In this document: one piece after another, positions 1-10,589 of the stretch | Layout: every line of letters begins with the position of its first letter | How positions within the stretch are numbered: the stretch's first letter is position 1 | Source of the DNA: Astragalus membranaceus | Taxonomy: Eukaryota > Streptophyta > Magnoliopsida > Fabales > Fabaceae | Reading direction: 5' to 3' | NCBI GenBank assembly: GCA_039519185.1 | Contig: CM076851.1 | Location: 31,393,825-31,457,824, forward strand | Length of the DNA stretch: 64,000 nt | The notes under the pieces: generated by a model | What the model was told of the DNA's origin: nothing | Seen by the model: only the letters and a program-made list of their open reading frames with translations | The model's database searches: none | Made by a program: the position numbers and the translations under genes

Positions 1-954
1 TACTGTTAAACACTAATTATTCCTTCTGGTTGCCCTTTTATTTGCATAGAATAAAACCACTCCCTCCCTCTCCTCGAAATTGCTGCCTCATTATTGGAAA
101 TTTCTCTACTCTTTCCTTTTGTTTTACCTTCCCTCCTTCTCCTTACACTTAAATTGAAGCTACAAATCTATACACACATTCACCATGAATTGTTTCCTGA
201 TCTAGAATATTGAAAAGGTGTTGAAAACAGGGTTTCGTTTTATTTGTAAATGAGGAAGTTAGGGTTTACTTTTTAGGCAAAATGGGTTTAATTTTAATTG
301 TAAAGGGCGTTAAAAATGAGTCGAATTTTAGATGAAAATTGAAATGGTGTTGAAAATCATGTTTTGTTTTGAGGAAGAAGATAATGATTTTAGTTTTAAT
401 TGTAAAATCATGTAAATTCACGTGTAGAAGCCACATAAGCTAATAGCCATTAGCTTAACGTCATCTTCTGTTAATTGAAATGGACGAAAAGTTAGAAGAA
501 GACTAACAATGTTAAAAATTTGAAACATGAAGGACTTAAATGAGAAAAACATAAAAGACGCAACTGACATTTAAAATAAATTCAAAGGACGAGGAGTGCA
601 TTTTTGCCTAGTAAAAATGTATAGAGACTTACACACAAACACAATATTTGTAAAGAGGTAATCTTAGTAGTATACAAGTATAACTAGTCATATGCCGTGG
701 ATGTGAACGGGTTTGCGTGGTGTTGGATACTACACATATTTCTCAAATAGACAATAATGTTTCAAATATTTCTCTTACACGTGAAAGATATCAAAATTAT
801 ATTGGTTAAGAAAATTATTGAGATTGAAAGAACAAAAGCAGAGATACAATATGTTAGCTAAATTAGAAAAATAATAAATTTTAGTTATAAATAAGAAAAT
901 TTTTAGATTGAAAGAAACAGAAGTTATATAATAATACGTAGTCCATGAGTTTAC
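1..954. other. AT-rich non-coding DNA
   Basis: No open frame, RNA gene or element end that I can support. Composition is AT-rich with scattered homopolymer runs. Confidence 0.5.
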
Positions 955-1734
955 ACATTTGCCTCTTTTTAGTCACATTTTCAGAAAACCAAAGGGGTAA
1001 AATTTGTCTTTCATGTTCTCATCGCTAAAACACAGTTGTGCTGTCTAAAGAGTTGTGAAAAATCTCTAAAAAGTTTTGCACAACAAATATTACATATTTA
1101 CCTTCAATTTATCCACTTGGCAAGATTATCAAGTGTCTATTTTTGTGAACTCATAGGTAGTTTGTTTGATTAGATAGATATTAGATTAGATTAGATTAGA
1201 TTAGATATATTAGATTATCAATCTCATCTGGCTAAAATTGTCTTTTCCATTATCATCTCTAAAATGTAGAGCATTAATTTACTCATTTGCCCTCTTTTTA
1301 GTCTTAGTTTTTTGAGTCTCACAGGGATAAAGTTGTCTTTCACATTCTCATCTCTAAAAAGTTGTGTACAACTAACATTACACATTTACCCTCAATTTAT
1401 CCACATAACAAGATTCTCACAATGTCAACTTTTTTGTTTATCCATAGGTAGTTTGTTTGATTAAATAGATATTAGATTAGATTATGACTCTGATTTGGCT
1501 AAAATTGTCCTTTACATTATCACCTCTAAACTGGAGCTTGTTAATTTAATTATTTACCCTCTTTTTATTCACCTTTTTAAATATCAAAGTGGTAAACTTG
1601 TCTTTCATGTTCTCATCTCTAAAAAGTTATGCTCTTTAACAGGTTGTGCAAATCAATATCAATCAATACTAATCAATCATCAATCAATCAATACTAATAT
1701 AATAAAATTCTATGCTAGCAAAATTGACTAAAAT
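955..1734. repeat. Tandem array of ~290-bp units, first block
   Basis: A degenerate unit recurs with a period near 290 bp. Landmarks are TAGGTAGTTTGTTTGATTA at about 1154 and 1444, the phrase GGCTAAAATTGTC near 1232 and 1497, and TCATCTCTAAAAAG-type stretches after each. Copies differ by many substitutions and small indels, so the array is old. The array stops near 1734 and resumes at about 2636, as if split by the insertion between. Confidence 0.7.
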
Positions 1735-2635
1735 AGACTACTTCTGACCACATCAGGTGTCCAAAAATTAGGGCAAAGGGGAAATTAGCCACTAAATGCC
1801 AAAAGTGGCAGTTTTTTGACCTTTTCTTCTCTCTCTCTTTTCCTCTTTCTCTATCCCTGTCCCTTTCTTTTCTCTCTCTAACGTCTTCCACTCTTCTTTT
1901 TCTCTCTCCCTCTTTCTCTTTTCTTTCAACGTCAACTCTCTCCCTCTCTCTCTTTTTCTCTTTTTTGTTTTATTACTTCTTTCTCTCTTTCTCTTACTCT
2001 CACATTTACTTTAATTTTTTCTTTTACTTGAATTTTTTACTTCACATTACACAATTCTCAATTTTTGTTTTTTCTTTAAAGTTTTACTTCACATTCAATT
2101 CTTAATAATGATATTATTTTTACCTTTAAATATGTTTGTTTTGTTTTTTTAGGTTGAGCGGCAATGTAGAGCGGCAACAGGGACTGGCAACAGGGAGCGG
2201 CAATGGGGAGTGGCAACAGGAGCGGCAACGGGGAGTGACAACGAGGAGCGGCAACGGGGAGGACGAGAGCAACAATGGACGCGACGACGGTGGCGGCAAT
2301 GAGGTCGGCAACAGGAGCGACAATAGGAGCGGCAACGGGGAGCGATAATGGGGAACAACAATGAGGTCAGCGACGAGGAGTGACTACGAGGCCAGCGATC
2401 GCAGTGGTTGCAACGTGGGGGGATTCACTTTAACTGTGTCTTCTTCCTCTCTCATTTTCTACGCCATTTTTATTATATGAAGAACGTACTTGCTTTTTCC
2501 AACTTTCTACAATGCAGGTTTTTTAAGCAAGTTGAAATATAACTTTTTTATCAAGTTTTTCCTTTTCTTTTATTAAGTTTTTAATTTTCAAGTATTTATG
2601 AGTTCATAGCAAATTATAACAAATATAGATATATA
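1735..2635 (+). mobile_element. Minisatellite-bearing insertion, Helitron-like family
   Basis: The stretch breaks the 290-bp array. Its start (ACTACTTCTGACCACAT, then GTGTCCAAAAATTAGGGCAAA) matches in reverse complement the sequence near 44150-44210, and both copies lead into the same kind of GCGGCAAC minisatellite. It is therefore another copy of the element family at 40.6-46.2 kb in the opposite orientation. Exact ends are not clear. The 1800-2000 part is a CT-rich polypyrimidine run. Confidence 0.5.
2156..2400 (+). repeat. GC-rich minisatellite (AGCGGCAACGGGG type)
   Basis: About 17 imperfect copies of a 12-15 nt unit, consensus AGCGGCAACGGGG with variants such as AGTGACAACGAGG. Overlapping open frames on both strands result from the repeat and are not genes. 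The reverse complement of the same unit forms the array at 43457-43812. Confidence 0.85.
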
Positions 2636-3060
2636 TTATATTAGATTATGAATCTGATTTGCCTAAAAATGTCTTTTACATTATCACATCTAAAATGTAG
2701 CTTGTTAAGTTACTTATTTTCCCCCTTTTTATTCACTTTTTTTAAATATCGAAGCGGTAAACTTATATTTCATGTTCTCATCTCTAAAAAGTTATGCTCT
2801 TTAACAAGTTGTACAAATTCTCTAAAAAGTTGTGCACAACTAACATTACATATTTACCATTAATTTATTCACTTGGCATGATTCTCAAGTGTTGAGTTTT
2901 GAGAATCCATAGGTAGTCTGTTGGATTAAATAGATAGGTAGTTTGTTTGATTAAATAGATACCCTTAATTTATTCATTTGTCAAGATTCTCAAGCGTCTG
3001 TTTTTGAGAATTCATAGGTACTTTGTTTGATTAAACATATACTAGAGCAGATACTTGAGA
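2636..3060. repeat. Tandem array of ~290-bp units, second block
   Basis: The array of 955-1734 resumes, with ATGAATCTGATTTGCCTAAAA at 2648 matching ATGACTCTGATTTGGCTAAAA at 1483. The TAGGTAGT..GATTAAA landmark then appears three times in quick succession (about 2907, 2938 and 3015), so the end of the array is compressed or rearranged. Confidence 0.65.
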
Positions 3061-3904
3061 TTATAAAAAGTAGACATAGTTGCATATATTTTTCTCACCC
3101 ATAACACAATATATTATTTCCACCATGAATGTGTTATAAAAAAGTATTTCATTGGTGGGGTAGCAATTTCTATCCATAAGTGGGCACGAGGAATAAACCC
3201 CCCCGCTATCAATTTTGGGATGAGGATGAGGAGCATGCCTCTTGTCCCACAAGGATTGTGTCTCGAGTGCATTACATAAATACCCTTTTTATAAATGTGT
3301 ATCATGATATAAGTAATTGATTTTTCAATGTTTTTATGTGTATTTAATTAAAAATATTAATAAAATATTAAAGTTTGTTAATTTTTACCTTTTTTCTTTG
3401 CTTTTGAAATTTATATATTTTAATATCAAAACACAAAAGGAATATTAGCTTTTCTAATTTTTTATATTAAAATATTAAAAAAGATTTCTTTAGCCTTATA
3501 TATATATATATATATATATATATTTCAATTTTATTTGATGTTAATTTGTATTTTTGATAATTTTTAATGATTTTCGAGGTCTTCGTGAGGACTGCAAGGA
3601 TCCGTGAGGAAAGGGATCACGAGAGAGAAAAACTCCATGTGGTTAAGATCGGTGACGAACAAGGGAAATTTGGGCATCGGGTCCCTACTCCCCCATCCCA
3701 TGCCATCTATCTCTATATAAAAAATGTATCAAAGAAGTGTATAGGGAACTATTTTTGAAAAAATAAAAATAAAATTACTGAATACTTTATATATATATAT
3801 ATAAATTATCACATCGATATCAGATATGTATATAACACTAATAGTGTTCAGAGCTAGCTTAGATAGAAACAATAAATATTTAATTAGTGAAAAAAATGGA
3901 TTAC
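3061..3904. other. Intergenic DNA with TA run
   Basis: No gene seen. It holds a short TA microsatellite at 3500-3522 and a GC-richer patch at 3570-3715. From about 3720 the sequence is the former intron side of Hsp70 copy A, but no second exon follows within the window. Confidence 0.4.
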
Positions 3905-4121
3905 CAAATACAGTGTTTTCTGAGTTGGTGGCAGCCTGATTCTTGGCAGCATCGCCAGTCAATCTTTGATCTTTGGTGAAAGCAACAACAGAAGGTGTTG
4001 TTCTTTCGCCTTGTTCGTTGTGAATAATTTCAACTCGACAATGTTGCTCCTGCCACACTGCAACACAAGAGTATGTTGTGCCTAGGTCTATTCCCACGAC
4101 ATCTTTGTATTTTGCTGCCAT
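3905..4121 (-). pseudogene. Hsp70 copy A, lone first exon
   Basis: This is the first exon of a two-exon cytosolic-type Hsp70. It starts at ATG 4121 (MAAKYKD) and shows the first Hsp70 signature GIDLGTTYSC, then VEIIHNEQGERTTPSVVAF and GDAAKNQAA, the start of the ATP-binding domain. A GT donor follows TVF at 3904/3903, at the same place as in copies C and D. No acceptor or second exon is seen below 3900, so only about 72 of the usual 600-plus residues remain. Two substitutions (AATNSE in place of AAANPE) set it apart from the other copies. The 5' flank keeps the AATAAA..AAGCTAAAAA..GCTCCTTTTATT pattern seen upstream of C and D, so it came from the same duplicated unit. Confidence 0.9.
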
Positions 4122-4620
4122 TGATCTTTCAAGCAAATAAAAGAAGCTAAAAAGCGCAAATTGGGATTGAGAAGAAATCAGAACCTTTTTTTTCTTGTCT
4201 TTCCCTCACTCCCTGGAAAAAAAATCAATAGGAGTATAGGACAATGCTCCTTTTATTTTAATTTTTTGGTTGAATTCTCTTTTGTTTAGTTATCTACTCC
4301 CTTCCTTTATAAACTTTAGTACTTTTGACTTCTTACACACATATTAAGGTACCATTAATTTGTGTTGCTAAGTATTATAATACACCCTTTCTAGCTAATT
4401 GTCTTGGGATAATTGAAGCCAAAATAAAATTGTTTTGGAACAATTAATTGATACTTTGAGACACTAAAAGACTCAATAAATATATCGGGTACAAAAGATC
4501 CGGAACGGAAGGAGTAATTATTTTCCTGTTTCATTATTAAATGTTTGACTTGAAATAAATAAAATAAAACAAGGGTGAGTTAATAAACAATAAATAATGG
4601 TGACAAAAAAACACAAACAT
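4122..4620. other. Former 5' flank of Hsp70 copy A
   Basis: Non-coding. The first 130 bp match the leaders of the other Hsp70 copies. The rest is AT-rich and shows no gene or element end. Confidence 0.45.
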
Positions 4621-4631
4621 TAAAATCATAT

Positions 4632-5300
<669 letters not shown>

Positions 5301-5666
5301 AGTTGATTAGAAGCATCAAAAATAACCAGTCAAACAAATAATTAAAAAATATAGCATATCAAAAATTAGCCAAAAAGAATTATTAAAAATAACTGGTCAA
5401 AATTTTCATTAAAAAAATATCATAAAAGCTAGTGAAGAATAATAAAATGTAACCATTAGTTTTCTTTAAAGTAATAGTTAAGAAATTATTAGAAAAAAGT
5501 AACAATTAAAAAAGTAAGATACTATTAAAAATGACCAACTAAAAAATTATCGCAAAAAATATTCTGAAAAATAAAATATGATGTGGTAGGTGATTTAATA
5601 TGCGGTTTATTTAAATAAAGACTTAAATATCATTTACCCCCTGCAAATATCACCATAATCTATTTA
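5301..5666. other. AT-rich non-coding DNA
   Basis: A-rich stretch with degenerate local repeats of AAAAATAACCAGTCAAA type. No gene seen. Confidence 0.4.
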
Positions 5667-6100
5667 CACTACAACAGAATTGTTAAAATAGGGCACCATC
5701 ATCAGGGGCGCTTTCTAAAAAGCGCCCCTGATGCCTTATATTAAAATTTCTAATTTCCTCATCAGATCTCACTCCCTCCCGTAACGACTCACTCTCCCTC
5801 TCCAAACCTAAACACTCAACGTCTCACTCTCTCTCCCTAAGAACACAACGGAAGCGCACCGCCACCGTCAACGCCACCGTCGCCGTCAACGCCACCGTCG
5901 CCGTCAACGCCACCGTCTCCACTCCTCACACCTCCTTCTCTCGCCATCTGCACTGATCCTAAGGAGGAAAAGATACGCGAGTTCCACGGTACACCTCCTT
6001 CTCTCGCCGTCAACACGCAGAACGCTCGCTCTCTCTGTCTCTCCCTCTCTCTCTGTTACGCGGTACACCTCCTTCACTATATGATACTATGTCACAAGAT
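5667..6100 (+). mobile_element. CACTA-like transposon end with perfect hairpin
   Basis: CACTACAACA at 5667-5676 fits the terminus of En/Spm-type CACTA elements. At 5701-5732 a perfect 14-bp stem (ATCAGGGGCGCTTT and its complement) closes a 4-nt loop, the kind of GCGC-rich subterminal palindrome known in CACTA elements. The following part contains an 18-nt repeat of GCCACCGTC(GCCGTCAAC) type at about 5861-5918, which looks like a captured GC-rich gene piece. I did not find the matching far end, so this is probably a remnant and the right limit is arbitrary. Confidence 0.55.
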
Positions 6101-6715
6101 AGATTAGGTATTAATTATTTTGCATCAAAAAATATAATGAGGATATTATTTAAAATCTATATGGTTCTGGTGTGATGAACTTTTGCATTACGCCTGGTTT
6201 TGCTTTTCCATTTTCCTGGACGCTTTTATTCTGTGTAGCTGGAATATTTGTTTTCTAGTTGTAGCTTTTATGGTTTACTATGTTGAGCTCCTATTACAGA
6301 GAATCTCTTAGAAAGTGTTGATGCCTTGATGGTGTAATAACTTTAGCCACTGTTTTTGGCTTTGACCCTTTGTACTCTGTTGTGGCTTTGACCCTTTGTA
6401 CTCTGTACCCTTTGTATTGGTGGATGTTAAGGTCCACAAATCTGACAATTTGTGTATGAAACACAAACACACAAATGACTTAGAATAGGCTGTTTCTGCT
6501 GGTTTTATTGATTTCAGTTTTCTGGCATCTAACTTTTGCATATTGTAATAAACACCTCATCTTTTTCTGTAATTGTAAAATACCCATTGCAACTAAAAGA
6601 CAATAAATTTGACATGTCAGAACAAAGGAAAAAATTAGATGTCTTTTATAACCATGCAAAAAAAAAAGTTTTAAAATGGACCTTGCAAATATTAAGTGTT
6701 TCTAGTTACCCCCTG
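6101..6715. other. Non-coding DNA
   Basis: No gene or element boundary seen. CTTTGACCCTTTGTACTCTGT is present twice in tandem near 6359-6405. Confidence 0.4.
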
Positions 6716-6719
6716 CTGT

Positions 6720-7240
6720 TAACTTTTCTGTCAAAAAAATGACGTGGCAAACTGAGATGACGTCAGCACTAACGTCAGTGCCACGTGTCACCATATTATT
6801 GGACATTTGTGACACGTGGCTGGGGTAAGACAAATTGAAAAAACGAAAAAACGTATTAATGTGGTGAACAAATTTCGTGCAGAATGTTTTTTGCCAAAAT
6901 GTGTGAACTAGAATCTGTTCATCAAAGGAAAAGAAAAGATGAAGTACTGATGAAGATGAAGATTTTTTTTTTCATTAATACAAGGAATATATATTGCATG
7001 TTGGCTTTATTAACACAAGTAGTGTTGTGGTTCCGTGGTATTTGGTTGTGTTTTTCAATATGAGGCCAAAATGAATATTTTTTTATAGTAACAACAGTGT
7101 GCACCACTTTGCCAAGCCAGTGCCACGTGGCAGCCATCTATTGATTGCTGACGTGGCACATGTCAGAGCCACGTTTCCATGGTGACATAGGATGCTGACG
7201 TGGCATGTCAGTACCACGTCATCTCAGAATCGGTCAACCA
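6720..7240. mobile_element. Degenerate inverted-repeat element rich in TGACGTGGCA
   Basis: The outer parts are partly inverted copies. CTGAGATGACGTCAGCAC..CAGTGCCACGTG on the left faces the complement of GCTGACGTGGCATGTCAGTACCACGTCATCTCAG on the right. Both arms are full of ACGT cores. This looks like the degenerate ends of a MULE-type element, but I could not define a target duplication. Confidence 0.4.
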
Positions 7241-7598
7241 TTTGTTTTTTTCTTGCAGGTTCGCGCAAGCTATTTGGCAGTAGATGGGGAATTGGCTCGG
7301 ATTTTATTTTGATTTGTCTTCGGATATTGTTGATCTCTTTCTAGCTTGTGGTCGTTTATTCAATGGTAAAGAGGCAAAGCGAACGAATCATATGTATTAG
7401 GAGTATATTAACCATAGTTAAAATAGTTTGTACATAGCTAGTTAATATCCAACTTGTATAGTTAACTAATAGTTAGTTTACGGTTAGAGAATGTAAAAGT
7501 TTGTTATCTATTTCTGACTTGTATATACTCCATTTTCATTCATTTTTTGTAACCCAGATTTTCACTTTCACAATAATGACTTTCACAATAATGAAAAG
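7241..7598. other. Non-coding DNA
   Basis: No gene seen. A short direct repeat of ACTTTCACAATAATGA (about 7565-7590) sits just before the LINE piece. Confidence 0.35.
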
Positions 7599-8053
7599 AT
7601 GAATTCTATTTTGTTGTGGTGTTTGGATACCAAGAATATGTTTTGGCTAACAACTTGCTGGAGTATTTGGTTTGCAAGGAATAGCGCTATCTTTAAGAAT
7701 GAGGAACCAAGTGTCGAAGCAGTAATAACCCGCATCAAAAGCTTAACTTGGAGTTGGTGTGTTTATCGTTTGAATTTTTGCTCATCTTTTTCAATTTCAA
7801 TGTGGTGGTCTAATCCACTACAATGTCTGAACAATATGTAATCTAGTAGGGGGAGAAATAGTGGGTTAGGTTGGCTGTCCTCACTGTAATGCAGATTGTA
7901 CGAGGTACTCTTCTTCCTCCTTGAGTCTCTTTCCCAATGGGTTTTGGCTCAGGGAGGTTTTGAGGAGGCCCTCCCCCCTTTTTTCCCCATTGTAAGGATT
8001 GGGCACCCCTTGTGCTCCATTTGAATGAAATTATTGATTATAAAAAAAAAAAC
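7599..8053 (+). mobile_element. LINE (L1-type) 3' end, 5'-truncated
   Basis: The frame at 7599-7841 reads like the last part of a plant L1 ORF2 (MFWLTTCWSIWFARNSAIF, ending WWSNPLQCLNNM). This is the cysteine-poor tail found after the zinc-binding reverse-transcriptase region. It is followed by about 200 bp of 3' untranslated sequence and a 12-A tail at 8042-8053. Truncation at the 5' side and a poly-A end are typical of dead-on-arrival LINE copies. No clear target duplication. Confidence 0.7.
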
Positions 8054-8675
8054 AAGCTTATGGGCATGGTGTTTGCAGTGGTCAATAAACTAGAATTCTT
8101 ATAGCATGTTTGGATTTGCGGCAACTAATGCTTAGATGTGCAGTAATTTCATAAAGCTATGCATTGTAGCTTCTTCATAATCGTGCATTGGGAAGCGGAA
8201 ATATTAAAAATGGACGCGGATCCAAACCCTGGTTTAGTCTTGTGGAAGTTGTGGTGAATCAATTGTTGATTTTTTTCTTATTCAAACTAAGACTTTAGCT
8301 ATGGTATTTTTTTAGTTGTTTCTCACTTTGTTTCATAAACATCAAGTGGGGACTGGGCAGGTTATTTTCAAAAAAAAAATGAGGAGGTTGATGATATTAG
8401 TGATTGCACATTACAACTATAAAGACTTTTCATTTTCGTTCTGTGAATGAGAAAATCGTGAATTGAATGCTACGCAAACTTAGAAATGAGAGTAATCAAT
8501 TAGAGAGTTTCATTGATCTTCTCATTCTCCGGATTCATGGAGATCTCAACAACAAATTACAAAAGGAATCACCAATCACCTACCACTGCTTTTTGGGAGA
8601 AAACAACTTGGAGACATCACTCCACAACGCTTTAAAGGCTCTTTAACAATATTGAAAAAACCTCGCTTCTCTTGT
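8054..8675. other. Non-coding DNA
   Basis: No gene or repeat boundary that I can support. Confidence 0.35.
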
Positions 8676-8827
8676 GGCCTGTTTGGATAGAGTTTATTTT
8701 GAGCTTATGAAAAACAATTTATGCATTCATTAACAACTTATAGAGATATAACTTTTATTAGTAAGAACTTATGAATTAACATAAAAACTCATTCATAAGG
8801 TCAAAAATAAGCTCATCCAAATGAGCC
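8676..8827. mobile_element. Small inverted-repeat element (MITE)
   Basis: GGCCTGTTTGGATAGAG..TTATTTTGAGCTTATG at the left is mirrored by the complement of CATAAGGTCAAAAATAAGCTCATCCAAATGAGCC at the right. The middle is AT-rich. The type GGCCTGTTTGGAT..ATCCAAACAGGCC is common in plant introns and spacers. No clear target duplication. Confidence 0.65.
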
Positions 8828-8979
8828 ATTGATCTCTCTGCCCAACATACTAGATTTTGCTCAAACAACACAAAGAAGGCTCCACTAATACAAATTGGCT
8901 TACAACCACCAACCACCACCAGAGAAAAGGGCACAAAAGTAATCTGTAACTCTGTTCTCAAACAGTTGTCAATCTCCTA

Positions 8980-9330
8980 TCACACACCATACAGAGTAAT
9001 TTGTTGGAGAAGGTGATGCATATTTTTTTTTTCTCTTAACATCGATAACCCCATGGAAGAATCTAGTGTTACAATCCGGTTACTGAAGCCACCTAGAGCG
9101 AGATTTTTGAAAACAATGGATCTGTTCTTTAAAAAGAACATGCTCATATTCTCCACATACACTTATGAGCATTTTCCGACTAAGAGAAAGGGTTAGGTGT
9201 AATCTATCCGCCACCGCATCTAACCGTATATTGAGCCTATGCTTCCTATCAAAAAAAATTCCCACTTCCTTATTCCACTTCTTCAAGGAATCAAGAAAAC
9301 AAGAGATAGATTTCATTACACCATTAAGTA
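8980..9330 (-). pseudogene. LINE ORF2 fragment
   Basis: The minus-strand frame starting near 9316 (WNKEVGIFFDRKHRLNIRLD, then EYEHVLFKEQ and FQKSRSRWLQ) has the spacing of the linker between endonuclease and reverse transcriptase in plant L1 elements. A stop follows, and the sequence continues in another frame (REKKNMHH). It is a short decayed piece and points opposite to the LINE tail at 7599. Confidence 0.55.
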
Positions 9331-10051
9331 TTTCTTACAAATTATAATTACTGGATCAAAAAGATAACCATAGCAACATAGAAGCTAACAAAACCTTAAG
9401 AGAAGCTAGATTCAGATTCAAACCCTTGCCAGTGATCCCAAACTTACTTAAGGTAGAGGAAGTGAAGAACACCAGAGAACCCAAATGGTAAAGCAAATGC
9501 AAAGGTAACACAAGTATTAAGACAAGATTAGTTATTACTCCGATCCCACTCCATATAGTTACCCACACCACCAAAAGCTTTCTCAGTAATTACAATTTTT
9601 ATAAGATTTCTCTGTCGCAAATCAGCAGATTTGTTAGCAATTACTGTTTCATTAAAGGTAACAGATTTTGATGCTTCAAGAATTTCTTCATTCATTTCTA
9701 TGCCTTCATTCATAGGGTCAGCACAAATTTTTGAAACAAATTCTGCTCTGCAATAGTCACATTGTTGTTTACATTGTATAAATTCATTATCTATTTAGTA
9801 AAAAGGTTAACTGTACACGTGGCACATTGACTCGCTCAAAGTTGTTTTCCTGCATTTTTTCCTTCTCATATATCTTTTGCATTTGTGAATCACAAGTATG
9901 TCTAACTGATAGAAATGTATTCACCAAACGAAATGCTCCATACAGCTAACAATAAAGATGCTGAAAGATAAATTGCAGAATCTAAAAAAAATCTAGTGAT
10001 ATTTCCTTTGATTGCTCCTAGACAATCCTAGCTTGCCAACGTGGCAGATAC
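9331..10051. other. Non-coding DNA
   Basis: Short minus-strand frames (9356-9574, 9528-9713) have no recognisable motif. Nothing else seen. Confidence 0.35.
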
Positions 10052-10118
10052 TCAACCGAATTCATTATGGCTCAAGTGAGGTACGTAATCTTCTAGATGC
10101 TTTGGCATTGTGGCTTTA
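10052..10118 (-). pseudogene. Hsp70 copy B, displaced C-terminal tail
   Basis: Reading from the insertion site of the copia element, the frame of Hsp70 copy B continues without a break for about 19 residues (TMPKHLEDYVPHLSH is visible) and ends at TGA 10054-10052. This piece was separated from the rest of exon 2 by the copia insertion. It gives copy B a tail that copies C and D do not have. The frame agreement supports this, but the piece is short. Confidence 0.5.
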
Positions 10119-10397
10119 TGTTGGTTATTTGGAGAAATATAAAGTTTGTAATAAGAAAGAGCGTGAGAGAAAGAAATGAAATGTCGAAGGCAATATATTA
10201 TTATTCAGCAGCCCAACATATACTTATATAGCCATAAGGAAAATAAAGAAGGCAAAACATATGCTATTGACTTGCGTAACTAATGCCTAAATAAAAGAGA
10301 ATCAAATATTCTGATCCTAACAGCTATTTGACTCTTTATTGCCGAGAAATTAGGAAAATTAAAAGCTGGATTTTAGGCAGGGTCATTCTAGTTAACA
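10119..10397 (-). repeat. Copia 3' LTR
   Basis: 279 bp, the downstream LTR of the minus-strand copia element. It matches 14233-14517 except for about 12 substitutions and a missing 6-bp CTTCAG-like piece near its 10380 side. Confidence 0.95.
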
Positions 10398-10408
10398 CTC
10401 CTCCTTGA
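10398..10408 (-). promoter_or_regulatory. Copia polypurine tract
   Basis: On the minus strand AAGGAGGAG directly precedes the TG of the 3' LTR. This is the plus-strand priming site for reverse transcription. Confidence 0.75.
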
Positions 10409-10589
10409 CACTGGAGCTGCATATTCCAAGTCTTTGTCTCAGGAACTCAAATCTTGCTTTAGGAAGAGCTTTTGTTAATATGTCTGCATTCTGATGTTCT
10501 GTTCTACAATAGACAAGCTGTACTTCTCCATCCTTCTGAACTTCTCTTAGATAGAACAACTTGATTTTGTAGTGTTTTGTTAAACCACA

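Noticed and set aside
2126..2361. Overlapping frames on both strands
   Set aside because: They are produced by a 12-15-nt minisatellite without stops; no conserved protein features.
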